DNA of 64,000 nucleotides from Pezizomycotina sp. ARF18 (lineage: Eukaryota; Ascomycota). The stretch covers positions 123,160 to 187,159 of the forward strand of contig AZLU01000041.1 in NCBI GenBank assembly GCA_002224055.1. The letters are read 5' to 3'. Position numbers and translations under genes: made by a program. Below are positions 1 to 11,990 of the stretch, one piece after another; position 1 is the stretch's first letter; every line of letters begins with the position of its first letter. The notes below the pieces were generated by a model. That model ran no database searches and was not told the origin of the DNA. It saw nothing but the letters and a program-made list of their open reading frames with translations.

Positions 1-665
1 GTAAGATGCCAGTACAAAAGTGGCTAAATTTTGATAGTGACTGTTATTATTGTCGTCCCAGTAGATCGTATCGCGAAACGGCTGCGATGAATAGATATTC
101 CTAACAGTGGAACCACAATGGCGTTTTCATTCCTTTATCTGCGCGCGAGGGAAATTCAAAGATAGGCCCTGTCGAAGAAGATAGGTAGAAATCGTTCCAT
201 GAAGTTGACGGTTCGTCAGCTCCGTCATATAGGACGAAGAATTCGTAGCAACGAGGCAGCGCGCATATGTATCACAGCCTGCAACCCACGTAGGAAGGTT
301 TTCTAGATAATTCCGACGAAGCTTTGGAGACATCATTCATCCATACTCCGAATAGGCAATCCACTCTATGACTGAATATGGTACATCGAAGTTGATTATT
401 GAATTTATCCGAACATATGATCGTGAATATTAGAACCCGTCGCCTCTCGAAAATATAAAGTCGTGGCGCAGCTCCGTTACGAATATCCGGACCATTATCA
501 AATCACAATCAGCAAGTTTTTCTCTTTCTTCACTTCAGACCTTCGTCAGATTCTTTTCTCATTTCAAACTGTATTGCTGTGGCAGAGTAAACTACATTCC
601 CAAAACCAATTATTCTATTCAACTCCAGAACCCCTAACGGAATCTCTTCTGCCATATCTATAAAG
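1..665. other. No supported gene; upstream region of the CSNGKC-repeat gene
   Basis: I see no coding stretch I can defend here. The last 200 bases contain short open stretches on both strands, but they carry no recognisable motif. The segment just before 666 is C/T-rich and is the natural promoter and 5' leader of the secreted-protein gene that begins there. Confidence 0.4.
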
Positions 666-1229
666 ATGAAGTACGCGAGCGTAGTTTCTCTCCTCTCTCT
701 TGCCGCCGTCTCCTCGGCATCCCCGGTCCAGCACAGAACGCCCGCCCGAGGGAAACCTTCAGACCGCCATTGAAAACTCGTCTCTGCCGCGACCAGCGTC
801 GACGGTAGCGCGGGTTCCATCCAAAGCGTCGTCTCCAATGCCCTAAACGTCGCTTCGCAGGCAGTTAACCTTGGGAAATCTAAGCGTGGACTCGATAAGC
901 GCCAGTTCAGCGGCGATCCGAACGATCCGACCAACCCGTTCGGGAACAATTTCGATCCTTTCGCATTCGTTGCGGAGGAACTCCCGGCATCAACGCGCCG
1001 ATCCGGACGGACCGGATTCGGAAGGCGGCGCTGATGATGGCAATTCTTCGTCCAGCAGCAGCAGCACTAGCTGTTCAAACGGCAAGTGCGTCTCATCGGG
1101 AAACCAAGACCCGACGGTGGAAACTCGAACAGTTCCTCGTCCAGCAGTACCAGCTGCTCCAACGGCAAATGCGTCACGGTGACCTGCATAAACGGAAAGT
1201 GCACTCGCAAAGTGGCTTCGCAGAACTAG
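666..1229 (+). CDS. Small secreted protein with C-[SI]-NGKC repeats
   Basis: I do not recognise a named family. The start at 666 gives a signal peptide, MKYASVVSLLSLAAVSSA, followed by a short propeptide-like segment that ends in the dibasic sites KSKR and LDKR just before a mature-looking QFSGDPNDPTNPFGNNF stretch. After that comes a Ser-rich linker and three copies of a hexapeptide-type unit: SCSNGKCVSSG, SCSNGKCVTV and TCINGKCTRK. The protein ends KVASQN-stop at 1229. At least three frame shifts (about 740-770, 985-1010 and near 1120) separate these pieces, although the motifs are intact. The layout of signal peptide, Kex2-like sites and Cys-pair repeats suggests an exported protein processed in the Golgi, perhaps a wall-associated or effector-like protein. 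That role is inference. Confidence 0.65.
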
Positions 1230-3213
1230 AATATGAAACAGTGAACGTGGCGGGCCTGGAGCCACCTGAAGTCTCTTCACTCTTCATGTTATAATACCAC
1301 AGTCCTCATTTACAAGCGTTCTCGTGGAGGTCATTGGATGATCACAGGCGAAGTTTGCATGTAAAAGTTCTTTTTTCTTTTTTCTTTTTTTCTTGTCTTT
1401 TTTCCGGTTGGCCATTTTATTCGGAGCGCTACATTATTCACGTTTGAATTTGTGGAATTCCATAGACTTAAATTAAGGAATCTCAATATTCAACGCTTGA
1501 GAGATTATCACTAGCGTTTTTGGCAAGAGCGCCGTGCTCTAAAATGTAACCGAGTCTTATGTACTTCACTGGCAACATATATCCATCGGCGAAATGCAAT
1601 AACTACTGCCTGTTGTCCTCACAGAGCTGACAAGATATTTTACTTCAGTTCACCCATTCTCAAATGCATGTACGGCTTACTATCCTAATGGCTATCTACT
1701 ATACTTCTTGATTCTTCATGCGGAGAAATCGTATTATCATCACCTTCGTTTCCACCGGTATAAGCCCTGTTCTTAATACAAGAAAAAGTTTTTGGAAACG
1801 CTAAAAAGAAAGCACCACCATCCGTTCCGATGATTTGTAAAACAGTCCACACTTACCATAGCTGATTCGTGGTATAACAATGATAGGCCTATAAGCCAGG
1901 AACTGGGGAGTTACCAGTAGAAAAGCTCTCGCGCATGAATGTCGCATGAAAACTCGTTAGCAGTGTTTAATTAATTAGTACACTTTCCAGAAGAGAAGAA
2001 AATTGTCTCGCGATAACAAGCTATAGCTGCCTAACTTCACCGCTTAAATAGTACGCAATAACCAAAATTTTATCATCAATATTCAGCTTGCATGTCGATA
2101 CCAAGACGGCTAAGGTACCCTTTATAGCAGCCACCCGCCCGGAAATTTGCGCATGATGATACCATATGTCACCTCTCGCCTAACGAGCAGTTCCAATCAG
2201 CGAGCGGAATATTAGCTACGTGAATTTAAGTAAGAATACGTTGACAGTTTTCTAGAAGACCATTGGAACTAATGAATCATACATCAACCTGGTTGTCATA
2301 AAGCCCAGGCCAAGTTTTAGATTTTCTACAATAGTACCACGACAGAGCTCTGGAGCTCCTCTTATTATGGAAGGTTATGCTAGTAGTATCTACCATAGAT
2401 TGTTCTATTTACCGATATCTAGAGTAAATTGCATCTTGTTACATAAAACTCTCCTCTAATACTCCGCGTAGAGAATTTCGCCCGCAGAAAATGGTAAAAA
2501 ATTGCCATATTTTCAAGCTGCATTTTGGTTGGTCTCGGAAGGAGTGGAATCCATTGGCCGCAGTGAGCGCAAGAACATTTCTCATGAGATCATGATCATG
2601 CAATTCACCCCCAGAGAGCTCGGCTTTGTTTATGATGACGTTGGAGCACGGGCCATTAAGGCCTTTCTAGAAACTCGCGCTCGGAATATCCATGTCCTAC
2701 TATTCCGACACCATCCCAATTCAAGCCAAAGCCCATGATAAAGAGTATAGAGGTCTCAGCAATACAAAATGCATTACTCGCGTCTTCACTTAGCACTGCA
2801 GCCCTAAGGATATTTTATTTGATACCTGACATCTGCCGTAAAATTATAGCGTGGACTTAGGAAGCTGCCTTTCTGGGCGAGACTCAGTATGTATCCATGT
2901 ATCCATGCGACAATGCTGGTCTCTTTTCTTTGGACGACGGTATACGATTACTGATATTTTATTTTAACCCTAGACTCAAACATATCCATCTTTCATTGCC
3001 ATGTTTTCAAATAAAGAGGCATACCTAGTCATTCCATACAAGTATCAGCTCACGAAGTGTGGGGTAGAATGTTACAACCTTCGAGAATAAAGACATAACC
3101 AGGGAAAACCAGCTTGGTGCCAAGCTCTCTACAAGGTTCATAAAGATGATACATAAGTTGCGTCTCCGGCCGTTGAGAGAGTTCCTCTTTCCTCCGATGC
3201 ATATCTGATTTGG
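1230..3213. other. AT-rich intergenic stretch
   Basis: No gene is supported. A plus-strand open stretch of 78 codons at 2502-2738 includes the segment RELGFVYDDVGARAIKAFLE and could be a remnant exon, but nothing upstream or downstream extends it. Pyrimidine runs lie near 1372-1405. Confidence 0.4.
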
Positions 3214-3662
3214 CTAATCGCTGGAAGAATTATCTATCGTTTTTTCCTGGCGGCCGACGATATCTAAAGCATAAGTTACAGCTCCATGAATGGGAAACAT
3301 ATATCTAAGTGTCTCTTGTATTGCGACGATATTGAATGAGAAGGCTTGCCGGCTTAAATCCTGCATACGAATACAGTTAAATATATTTAGTACTTTCACG
3401 CCGAGTGACATAGTAAGACTCGCTGGTAATACAGCCGGAAACCCTGGGGTTTGTGTGATGCTGTGACTTGGATAGTTCGGCGAGCGCGTAATTTCCAGAT
3501 TCTCAATGATTCTGTTTTGGCCGGGTTTGTAATCCTGCAAATCCATTCGCGACCAGTCGCTGGATTATGAAACGTTTCTCTTGTAACAGGATCAGCTTTG
3601 TTTGACAAGCACACTGCACCTCCATGAAGACTCTGGCGATACCTCATGTCATCAAGTTGCAC
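3214..3662 (-). CDS. Possible gene fragment, hypothetical
   Basis: Two overlapping minus-strand open stretches of 88 and 110 codons together cover this segment. One reads DMRYRQSLHGGAVCLSNKA and the next contains PAVLPASLTMSLGVKVLNIF. In a window where real exons are usually broken every few hundred bases, this arrangement could be a two-piece exon with a frame shift. I recognise no domain, and there is no signal peptide or clear intron border. It could equally be a chance open stretch. Confidence 0.2.
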
Positions 3663-4702
3663 CTGTCACTCGCCTCAAAAGCATTTCGAGATCACCACCG
3701 TACCGTTCGTTTGAGGTAAGCCGGCGATATACGACTTTCGTGTGACAATTTTGTTTTTAAAGGGTTGGATAAAATTCTACCCGTGCGTTCGTGCTCCTGC
3801 ATCGTCGTTAGGCCCTCTCAAATTTTTGTGCTGGGGTATATGCAGACGCAGATCGCTTCTATCTGCAGCACTGCAGCAAGATATTTACTGTACGGGTTAT
3901 ATGGTTTTGTTTCTAGTGTGGACAAAACTTCCCCCACGAAAATATTGTTTCCGCTGACGGATCAAGATCCTTTCCAGTGGGGTGCTCACAATGATTGGCT
4001 GAAAATTACAGTAGTTTCGTGTGGGTTTAGAGTTCGTAGCCTTCAGCTTACAACAAAGAGATTTGAGAATAATGTCTGAATGAGTGGTTTTCGTGACCAC
4101 GGCGAAGAGAAAGATTGTTCGCTGAGGCTAAACCCGGAATGGTGTTGCAATCCCGAATGATTCATTCGACGATCCTTCGAGATCGACTGAAGATGAGGAA
4201 AAGATCAACACTACCACCTACGAAAGAAAAGTAAGAGAAACAGATTGTCGATCAAGTTTAATATCTCTCCGAGTGGGCGGTTTTCGAACTCGAATACAAT
4301 GTATGATGTGCAGAGCGTGTAGAATCGAAGGATTCAGCGTAACTACGGTATATTGGTATATGAAATATCTTTTGAATAATAATTGGAGATATAGGCTAAG
4401 AAATATTTGCAGAGAATATTATACGTCTTGACGAGAAACTGAGGATAGTAACGACTATGTGGAGCCAAAGAGTCTTCGGTCAATAGTAAAAAGAAAGAGG
4501 TTTAAAGACATTACTATAGATAACAAAATCCTCACCATACCGTACACAATACTGTACGTAATGGCTATAAGGAAATGGAGTGAAATAGAAATATATGAAC
4601 CATGAATGAACTCCCGCTAACATATTAACTCAACGCTGAATCCCAAACAAAAGCAAAAATATATTTTTCCCAAACGATAATCGAAAAATGAAAGCATTAG
4701 AC
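3663..4702. other. Intergenic, no gene seen
   Basis: I see short overlapping open stretches at 3742-4100 on both strands, typical of chance, and nothing else with a motif. This is the 3' flank of the minus-strand rhodopsin-type gene that ends at 4703. Confidence 0.4.
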
Positions 4703-5920
4703 TTATTTTCTTCCTTTATCCAGAGCGTGCCTCGCGCTCCTCCACCATCGGTCGCGTTCCCCGCCCGCTGCTACAGGACAAATTGCTTCTGTGTTGCCGC
4801 CGCTGCAGTCGCTGAATACGCTGCCTCCGCAGCTCGTCATCCTAAAGTGCTCCGGGGCGCTACCCGGAATGGGGCTGGTCGGTGCGCTTTCTGCTACAGC
4901 CCTTTGGCCCTTAATCATGACTTTGCCGCCCTTGCAGCTGCTTTCCGTCTCATAATTGTAACTGGCAGTGCCGTATGTTGGGACCCAACTTCCGTTCGCT
5001 GCGGCCTCGGCCGAGTTCCCTGGTGTTCCATCCATGCACACGTGAGGCTTCACATTCCGTGCGACAATCAAGGAACGGATGGCGGGCAAACTGACAATCG
5101 TAATAGCCCATGTCTGCTCGAAAACGGTGAAGATCCACTGGTCCGCGAAATTAGACACGCGGTACGAAGATGTAATTGTGCCTATGGCGAAGAGTATGCA
5201 GAGGAAACCCAGCGAGAAAACAACGGTGATTCCGACTTTATCCTGGTGTGAAAGGTTCATGGAGCGGACGACAGATATGGGAAGGAGGTAGACTAGTCAG
5301 ATAAATAAAAAAGTTAGCAAACAGTTAATTCATAATTGGTACATAGTAGAGGAACGTACTGAAGAGGTCCGTGGCGACGTGGCTGCCCCAATACCACGCG
5401 ATTATCGGCTTCAATGACGGCGAGCAAAATAGTTTCGGGTTTAGACTCCAGTTCCTCCACACAGGTAGGCACCCCGCTACCATAGAAACCTGCCCGCTCA
5501 CGTAGCAGGCAAAGACGATAGCATCCACCACACACAGCGCGATCCAGCTCCGATTCTTGCTAACGATCCTAAGTTTGGGAAGAACTCGTGGAATAAACAC
5601 AGCATCGCCGCCTTTGTGCAGTACATGGTGATCAAATATGTTCCGCTTTCGATGAAGTAGATCTTTAACATGACGCTGTCGTTCAGGCCGATCATGTTAT
5701 TGCTCGAGTATTTCGGTAGGAAAAATCCGCGGGAATATAAAACTGTGTCCATAATCGCCTGGGAGATGAACGCCAGCCATGCCATTACTACGAAAAAAGT
5801 CGGAGACGCGTAGCCGTCGGTATTGTTGGAGAGGAGCCGAAGCTTCTTGTTGATGCCTCGAGAGTAGATGCGGAAGAGGACGAGGAGGAAGGTGAAGGCT
5901 ACCATCGACCACTCGAAGGC
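4703..5920 (-). CDS. Seven-helix rhodopsin-domain (PTH11-like) membrane protein 1
   Basis: This is an integral plasma-membrane protein of the fungal rhodopsin-domain group, in which PTH11-like receptors belong. Seven hydrophobic segments follow in order: SMVAFTFLLVLFRIYSRG, FFVVMAWLAFISQAIM, YLITMYCTKAAMLCLFHEFF, SWIALCVVDAIVFACYVSG, DLFIYLLPISVVRSMNL, VGITVVFSLGFLCILFAIG and WAITIVSLPAIRSLIVAR. Family-typical features are the FRIYSR after helix 1, the CLPVWRNW segment in the helix 4-5 loop, and a P-A-I-R ending of helix 7. A clean 67-nt intron (5293-5359, GTACGT...GACTAG) joins DLF to IYLLP. A likely 3' splice site sits at 5921 (CCCATCAG), so exon 1 lies upstream and I could not place it. 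The soluble tail is rich in Gly, Ser and Cys. One frame shift lies near 5550. The ligand is unknown. Confidence 0.8.
5293..5359 (-). other. Intron in rhodopsin-type gene 1
   Basis: GT-AG intron of 67 nt read on the minus strand. Removing it restores a continuous helix 5 (DLF then IYLLPISVV), which supports both borders. Confidence 0.8.
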
Positions 5921-6820
5921 CTGATGGGAGGTGGTTAATTTCCAGTTAGGAACATGAGGGAGATGAAATGCCTTACTATTAACTGTGATCCTTTCACTAT
6001 CTGACCCATGTTTGAAAGTTATCGTTATGTCGATATTGAACACATTTGCGAAGGATTGTAGTAAATTCGTATTTATAGGAAATAATTGACGTCCAGATGC
6101 TCGGTCGAGCCCGTAAGACTGTATACAGATGACAACAAAAAAACCGGTAGCGAGAGAACGGGGACTCGGGCGTATTAATACACTCCTGATGATGAGCGAT
6201 GAATCCACTCTTGATCTTGGAACCGCAAAAAACGAGGCAGAATCGCAAAAAAAAAAAAACAAAAAAAAAAAATACACAAAAGCTCTCCAGATATTTATAT
6301 TATAGATCAGGTTGATAGTGATTACAACAGCAGCAGGGCGGCAAGATATATAAAACTACCTTTGTCTTTTCTTTTTTTCTTCTCGAAGAGAAATGAAATA
6401 ATAAATTCACATTTCTTTTCCTCTGTATCGAGGGTTTTGCTTTTTCTCTTGGTATAATTTCTTTTTCTATATTTTTGTGTTGTCTGTCTGTCATTTTTTT
6501 TTTTTCTGCTGTGGACGCAAGTACGAAAAAAAGGGCACATATTTTTTTTCAACACCAAGACATTCTGAAATCCACATCTTTTAGCGAAGCAGCTCGAGGA
6601 ACATCCTCTGATAGGACGCCACCAAGTTGCGCTGCGTCTTGGGCCTTGGGGTATTCCTTTCGCCGCTCGGGACAAAGTATTTCCCTCCTCTGTCGTGTCC
6701 CATCTTTTCTCTCCGGGACCTGGAGCTGATGTCCTTGCAGTAAGATCTGACCTTTCGGATCACCAAACGTCTTCTCTGAATGGGGAACTCGACTGAGAAA
6801 CAAAGACACCGCTGCACTAG
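5921..6820. other. Upstream region of rhodopsin-type gene 1, with an uncertain minus-strand open stretch
   Basis: The first exon of the minus-strand receptor gene probably lies in 5930-6250, but no frame stands out. Poly-A tracts at 6247-6272 inflate apparent reading frames. At 6581-6817 a minus-strand stretch rich in Arg, Lys and Ser (CLCFSVEFPIQRRRLVIRKV) overlaps another frame of equal length. I cannot say whether either is coded. Confidence 0.3.
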
Positions 6821-9000
6821 ATCATTCGGGTTTTCAAGCCTCCTCGTACCTACAACGCTCTTTGCGCGCGAGGGTGCCTTCTAACCAGGGAATCAGATCC
6901 TCTTAATAGTTTTACTGTAGGAATAGATGAGAATAAAATATTCAGATCAATACAGAGTCGGGCGGTTCCTCTGGTTTCAACAAAATATTTTGATAAGAAA
7001 CCATTTTTGATGAGACATAGATTTGCAGGGTGTATTACTGCTAATAGCATGTGTAAACCTCTCTTTCATCTGCAAAACAGGGAAATGACGCCCGTCGCAT
7101 AAAGTGCCTTAATTTCTTTCTTCCTCACCCAAAAGAAAACTGAGACTGTCCGCCTCCGATCGGTAGTTACGTTTGCCCCGGGAAACCTGGCTTTGACGTA
7201 TAGTGAGTATATTCGTGACTAAAAAAAAACAATATAATCAATCATTAAGGGATATCTTATAATGACCCTAAGCATGGTATCACGGTGCTTTTTTCTTTCT
7301 TATTACCGGGGAGTGAAAGCCCGATCGGTTGCCTTCCTTACTTATTATAATGGCTATTTTAGTACGCTAGCTAATACGAATGTAATGTAACACAAGAAGC
7401 GAAGAAGTCGGCACCGAGATTTCGTTCGAATGACTCGTAAATCGTCGCAGAGGTATCTACTTCGCTAACTGTTATAGCAGTGGGAAAAAAAGACCTTGCA
7501 ACGTTCTCGTAAGCGGAGCTTCGGGGGGGTAAACGAACGCCTCTTTTGCTCAAAGAGTATAAGCTCGCGTCTCTGTAGAGCTCTTGGCCAAATTCTTTAT
7601 ACTCTTTGCATTTAGAGATATGTAACAACGAACCCGGGGCTTAGAGATACGAGGACGTGGTTCGATTTTGAATAAAAACGAACGCGATATCCCCGCTACT
7701 ATTGTCCCCCCTTTCAGAATCTTCCTTTGAGGCTTGATAGGCGTAGGTGGTGTTATTGTTCTAGCGTCTCCTGCATGCTTGTGCAGTGCTACAATCCTCG
7801 AGTTTTTCTTGTACGTGTACTCGGATCCGAACATGTCTTCAGCGGAGAACACCCGGTATTCGCCAAGCCTAAGTCGGAAGAATATGCAGCTGAAAGGAGC
7901 GCACAGCGCAAAGTGTTTCACCCGAATTGCGCCGTTTTATTGAAGCCTAAAGTCTGCGTTTTCTCATGGAGTATAATAATTGTAAATCGCTTTCCTCTTC
8001 TTTTTCTGTCCCAGCAACGCCGATATTTTCCCTGCCCTATAAGAAGATCTTACGATTTTCCCGTTCGTATACGGTAAAGCGATACGAAAGCCCTAAGAGA
8101 TGAAAAGTGGAGAGATGGGAAGAACGTTAGTGAAAATTAAAAATAATATAAAGAGAAATATAATCTCAAAAAGCAAATTTTTAACAAGAGATCTTCAGAC
8201 AATCTCATCAAGATCTCGTCCCGTATTCCCGACATGTCAACCCACGCCCTATGAGTTCATTACATTTAAAATGACGGTGTTAAATCCGACAGAATGGCTA
8301 CGTTATTAAGCACCCGGTTGGTATTATCAACCCACATGTAAATTACTTGAAATTCTCACCAGTTTTCGTTTGGAAACTCCCAAGAACTTGTTTTTACTTA
8401 TCTTGCTATTTCTATTCTAGTTGTTTTAATTTCCACCACAATATTAGCGATTCCTTACGCGACCCCCTTGCTCTCTCAACCAACGCCTGCGGGGAAAACG
8501 CCGTCGTGTACAAAGAGAGTTAGAAGGAGAACCAAGGGGTCTCGAGCGTTCTTTTCAAGCCAACCTATCCACTCACCGCAAGAACACGCGGAGATTGAGG
8601 CACCGCGCATCTTTGATTTGATGATCGCTGAGAGTAAGAGAGCCAAGGGCGAGAGAAATCAACAATTGACAATTGTTAATCCTCGTTCTAGGTTATATAT
8701 TCTAAACGAGGGAATTATCAATTAAAACCAACAACCCTCGATTGCCGGGATCCCTCCCTTACAGAAAATTTCAATTGGACTACAGCAGCATGACGCAGAC
8801 CGCAGTTGACTTCATTCCCTGCATCGCAAGTATTTCTTTATATTTATTCACCGGATTCCTATACCTTTATATGAATATTCCTTTTCATCAATATTCTAAT
8901 TCGTGTCCTAATATCTGCACTGTTGATAGCTTAGTTTATTTCCTGTCTTTTGAGTGCCAGGTGGTGAAAAATAATGTCTGATTTCGTTTCCCTCCAATAG
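6821..9000. other. AT-rich gene-poor stretch
   Basis: No coding region with a recognisable motif. Open stretches at 7371-8077 overlap on both strands and have no matching motif. At 8660-8680 a short palindromic run, CAATTGACAATTG, is followed by A/T-rich DNA. Confidence 0.4.
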
Positions 9001-9022
9001 ATAGCTTCACCCCCTTCGCTAG

Positions 9023-9100
9023 GGCGGCGAAACTTCTTGCCGCCTGAAAAGGTAGGGCTATACAGCCTATACTCATAGGGAACTGGCTCCTTTTTCCCTA
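9023..9100. other. Three consecutive stem-loops in a GC-rich island
   Basis: Within 80 bases I find three stem-loops. GGCGGC (9023-9028) pairs with GCCGCC (9039-9044). TAGGGCT (9053-9059) pairs with AGCCTA (9064-9069) with one bulged G. TAGGGAA (9076-9082) pairs with TTCCCTA (9094-9100). Their surroundings are AT-rich, so the local GC and the three hairpins stand out. Immediately after, the 9-mer TCCACCGAT occurs twice (9103-9111 and 9114-9122). A structured non-coding RNA is possible; chance or an old repeat end is also possible. Confidence 0.35.
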
Positions 9101-9122
9101 CGTCCACCGATCATCCACCGAT

Positions 9123-11990
9123 TCCACGATCTAGTATATGGCTCGGGGATCTAAGACATTAAACCTCGAAAGAAATAAATTAACTTTTAATTACGGCTTT
9201 CTCCAGCTTTTCCGGCCTCACTTCCATGGTTCAATCTTAACGTTCGTCGCCGACACGTTATAAACGTACTATAGATCCAAGGGCGTATTTCATTTTAAAT
9301 GGGTTTGCCTATTAGCTAAATTGTGTTTACTTTTGGTCAGGGTTTTTAGCGTGGTGGCTATTTTTGAGTACTTGAGTATATACCGAGGTGAGAGGGCGCC
9401 CGACACCTCGAAAAACAGCAAAAGAATTTGCAAAAACCAACAATTCCTCATACAAAACGAAAAAATAAAATTAAAATCTTTTGAACCTCAGCGCCTAGAA
9501 AAAAAGACGCTAAGAGCCCTGCTTTGGTAAATGTTTTATTGATGAGCCTAAAGTTATCTTATGTTCTTCAATTCCCGTACCTGTATTATGATAAAGCCCT
9601 TTGCATTTATTTATAATTTCTATATTTACCCCGAGTTACTCCGGAATATATATCGTGAGACTAAGCCGTGATCTTTAGGCTTAACTTGTTCCTTCGTTCG
9701 TTTATTAATCTAAGACATGCTCGTCTTTTCAGTATTACTTTTGATTGGTTACGAAGATACGTTAATATCGCCGAAGTACATGAACAAACGAATTTTAGGA
9801 AAAAAATAGATAAAAAAGAAGGTTGATACTTAAGTATATAGTCGGGATAGAAATCAAAAAACTTTTAAATCTAAAACTCTCTTATACCTGTTTTTGTATA
9901 GCCTTTTAAAATACTAGTACTACGGTTTTTTTTTTTTTTTTTCAATATAAAAATGAATAAATATACTAAGTATACATTTATTATAGCCTTTTTCTTAGCA
10001 GCCACCGTCGCATCATTCTGGAATTACCGGTACCAATGGGCAGCCGTTTATCCTTTTCTTCTCCCTCTGTCCTAGGTACAGTATTTACTGCTGTGCTATA
10101 GCCACAATAGGCCCTGCAGGAGGTGCACGCGGAAAGAATTCCAAGAACCAGACAGTCGGGGATGCCAGTCTCCGAAACATATTTTAATTAAATTTTTTTT
10201 TTTGGGGGGGAAAAGCTCGTGTAACCATCTAAACTTACAGTCTTATCGTGGCACTGGCCAAAGCGAAGGCTTGTAAGGGTGGACTCGATCGTACGATTAA
10301 TCGTACGATTACCACAAGGTGAAAAATAAGATATATTTTGAATCATGATTAGCGTTCTGGCGGTTCTTGTTGTACCTCCTAGAGCCGTTTGTGATTGCGT
10401 CTATACATGTTGTTACTCGGCGACATCGGTGATGATGACGACCTGTTAACCAAGAGGAGAGGGACTCAGAGAGAGCGAAACAGTATCGGGTGCTTCATAT
10501 TAGCAGTATCAATAAACAAAAATTCTATGTTTTCCCATAAGATACGTTACAAAGTTGCTCATCCTTTTTGCAAAATATTTTTTATTTGTATTACCTGGTT
10601 ATACATATTTGCTCTTTTTTTACTTACTTTTTTTTTTTGTTTCCCATGCAATTGTATTTTGTACCAAGGGATTGGACTGAAGTTACTACGTCCTTATTTC
10701 ATTGCTCAAGCTCCGATGTCGCTTTTTAAAGTCAGTGACTAATCAAGCTATACATTGATAGTAATCGAAAGCACTAGATATCCCGTCTATCAAATATAGT
10801 ATATCACTGTTCTGTCTAAGTTAATTACGTGTGTATACGAATCGGAGAATGACTCGTATTATGGCGCACCGTTAGTTTCTCATTGAATGAAATGTGCTAT
10901 AGTTATTGGGTACAGGGTAAATAAGCATTCCAGTTACCCGGCAATTAGAATGTAGAGAAGAGACACTATATATACTCGTTGTTGGAGGCCTGGTACATAC
11001 GTACTTCATGACGAGTGACACTCCTGTTTGAAGAACGACGTTTTAAGGGACTGAGATAGCAAATCCGCTTGCGGGCTAACTATTTACTCATATAAAATTT
11101 TTATGTTCAACTTTATTGCTTTAAGGGCTCTACAAGCGTCCAAATACATCCCATTTCATTCGCTCGGAACTTGGAGTCCAAAATATCATCTGTATGCAAA
11201 TTTACAATTATAGACATCTCTGGCACACTATTAAGCCTCGTAATCATAGGCTTGGATTCTCGAAAACAGTGTAGGTTTGGAATTACTAGCGCCTTCAATA
11301 TCACAATATATCACGTCGACGAGCGCCGTATCCCAAATAAGGAGGCGCGCAGTTATCTCTAGATGGCTATCATCGGTATATCAAGTTAATCTAGATTAGA
11401 GCATTTACTAGAAAAATTTGCAATTTGTTTTATCCTTGTTCGAGCCTCTGTATTTTTGGCTATATATCTTCTAGAACCCTATTTAATCGGTCTCCACGTA
11501 ACTCTCCTCTCCTTTCTTTACTTTAGTTGAAAGATATATACCTAAGTTACAAGGAGAGATTCGAGATTGCGTGTTCAATAATAAAGATTTCCGTGGCCAG
11601 ATTGATTAAGCATTCCTTGTTATATATTTCGTCTGTTATGAGATATCATGAGGATACTCTCGACTGCCAACCTATTAGCTGGTTTGCTTCTCTGCCCGCC
11701 GTCTTAATCGATATCCTGCTGCAAAACTTGCGCAGTTCTATTAGCCTCCATCCCTACCCATCCACAAACACCGTGGATTTTACCTATCTAATACGTATAG
11801 CTATGTTTCGTAAGTAGGCCGTTTACCGGAGCTAGATTCTTGTTGTGCTGGCATTTAGCAGGTCGTCCAAAATATTTACAATCCTAGCTAGAGCAGCTGC
11901 TGCAGCCGACTTTGATCGTGACTGTGATTGATCAAGTATGGAGCGGAGTGATCGCAGACCGCAACGCTGAGAGCTGTAGAACCATAGGTC
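9123..11990. other. AT-rich stretch without a supported gene
   Basis: Open stretches at 9321, 10395 and 11527 (63-115 codons) are rich in Phe, Ile, Leu and Lys, as expected from AT-rich DNA, and show no motif. A 7-bp inverted repeat, CGAGGTG (9384-9390) and CACCTCG (9404-9410), surrounds a GC-rich loop. A T-run lies near 9926-9941 and a T/G run near 10192-10210. Confidence 0.4.
10288..10311. repeat. Tandem 12-mer that forms a perfect palindrome
   Basis: The 12-mer ATCGTACGATTA occurs twice in direct tandem (10288-10299 and 10300-10311). Because ATCGTACGAT is itself self-complementary, bases 10288-10309 form a perfect 22-base palindrome. It could be a dimer-binding site, a small hairpin or a repeat end. 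Confidence 0.7.

Noticed and set aside
5498-6277. Start of receptor gene 1 at 6277 (Met followed by a Phe run)
   Set aside because: The first residues come from a poly-A tract, and a better 3' splice site at 5921 suggests that the frame upstream is intron or leader.
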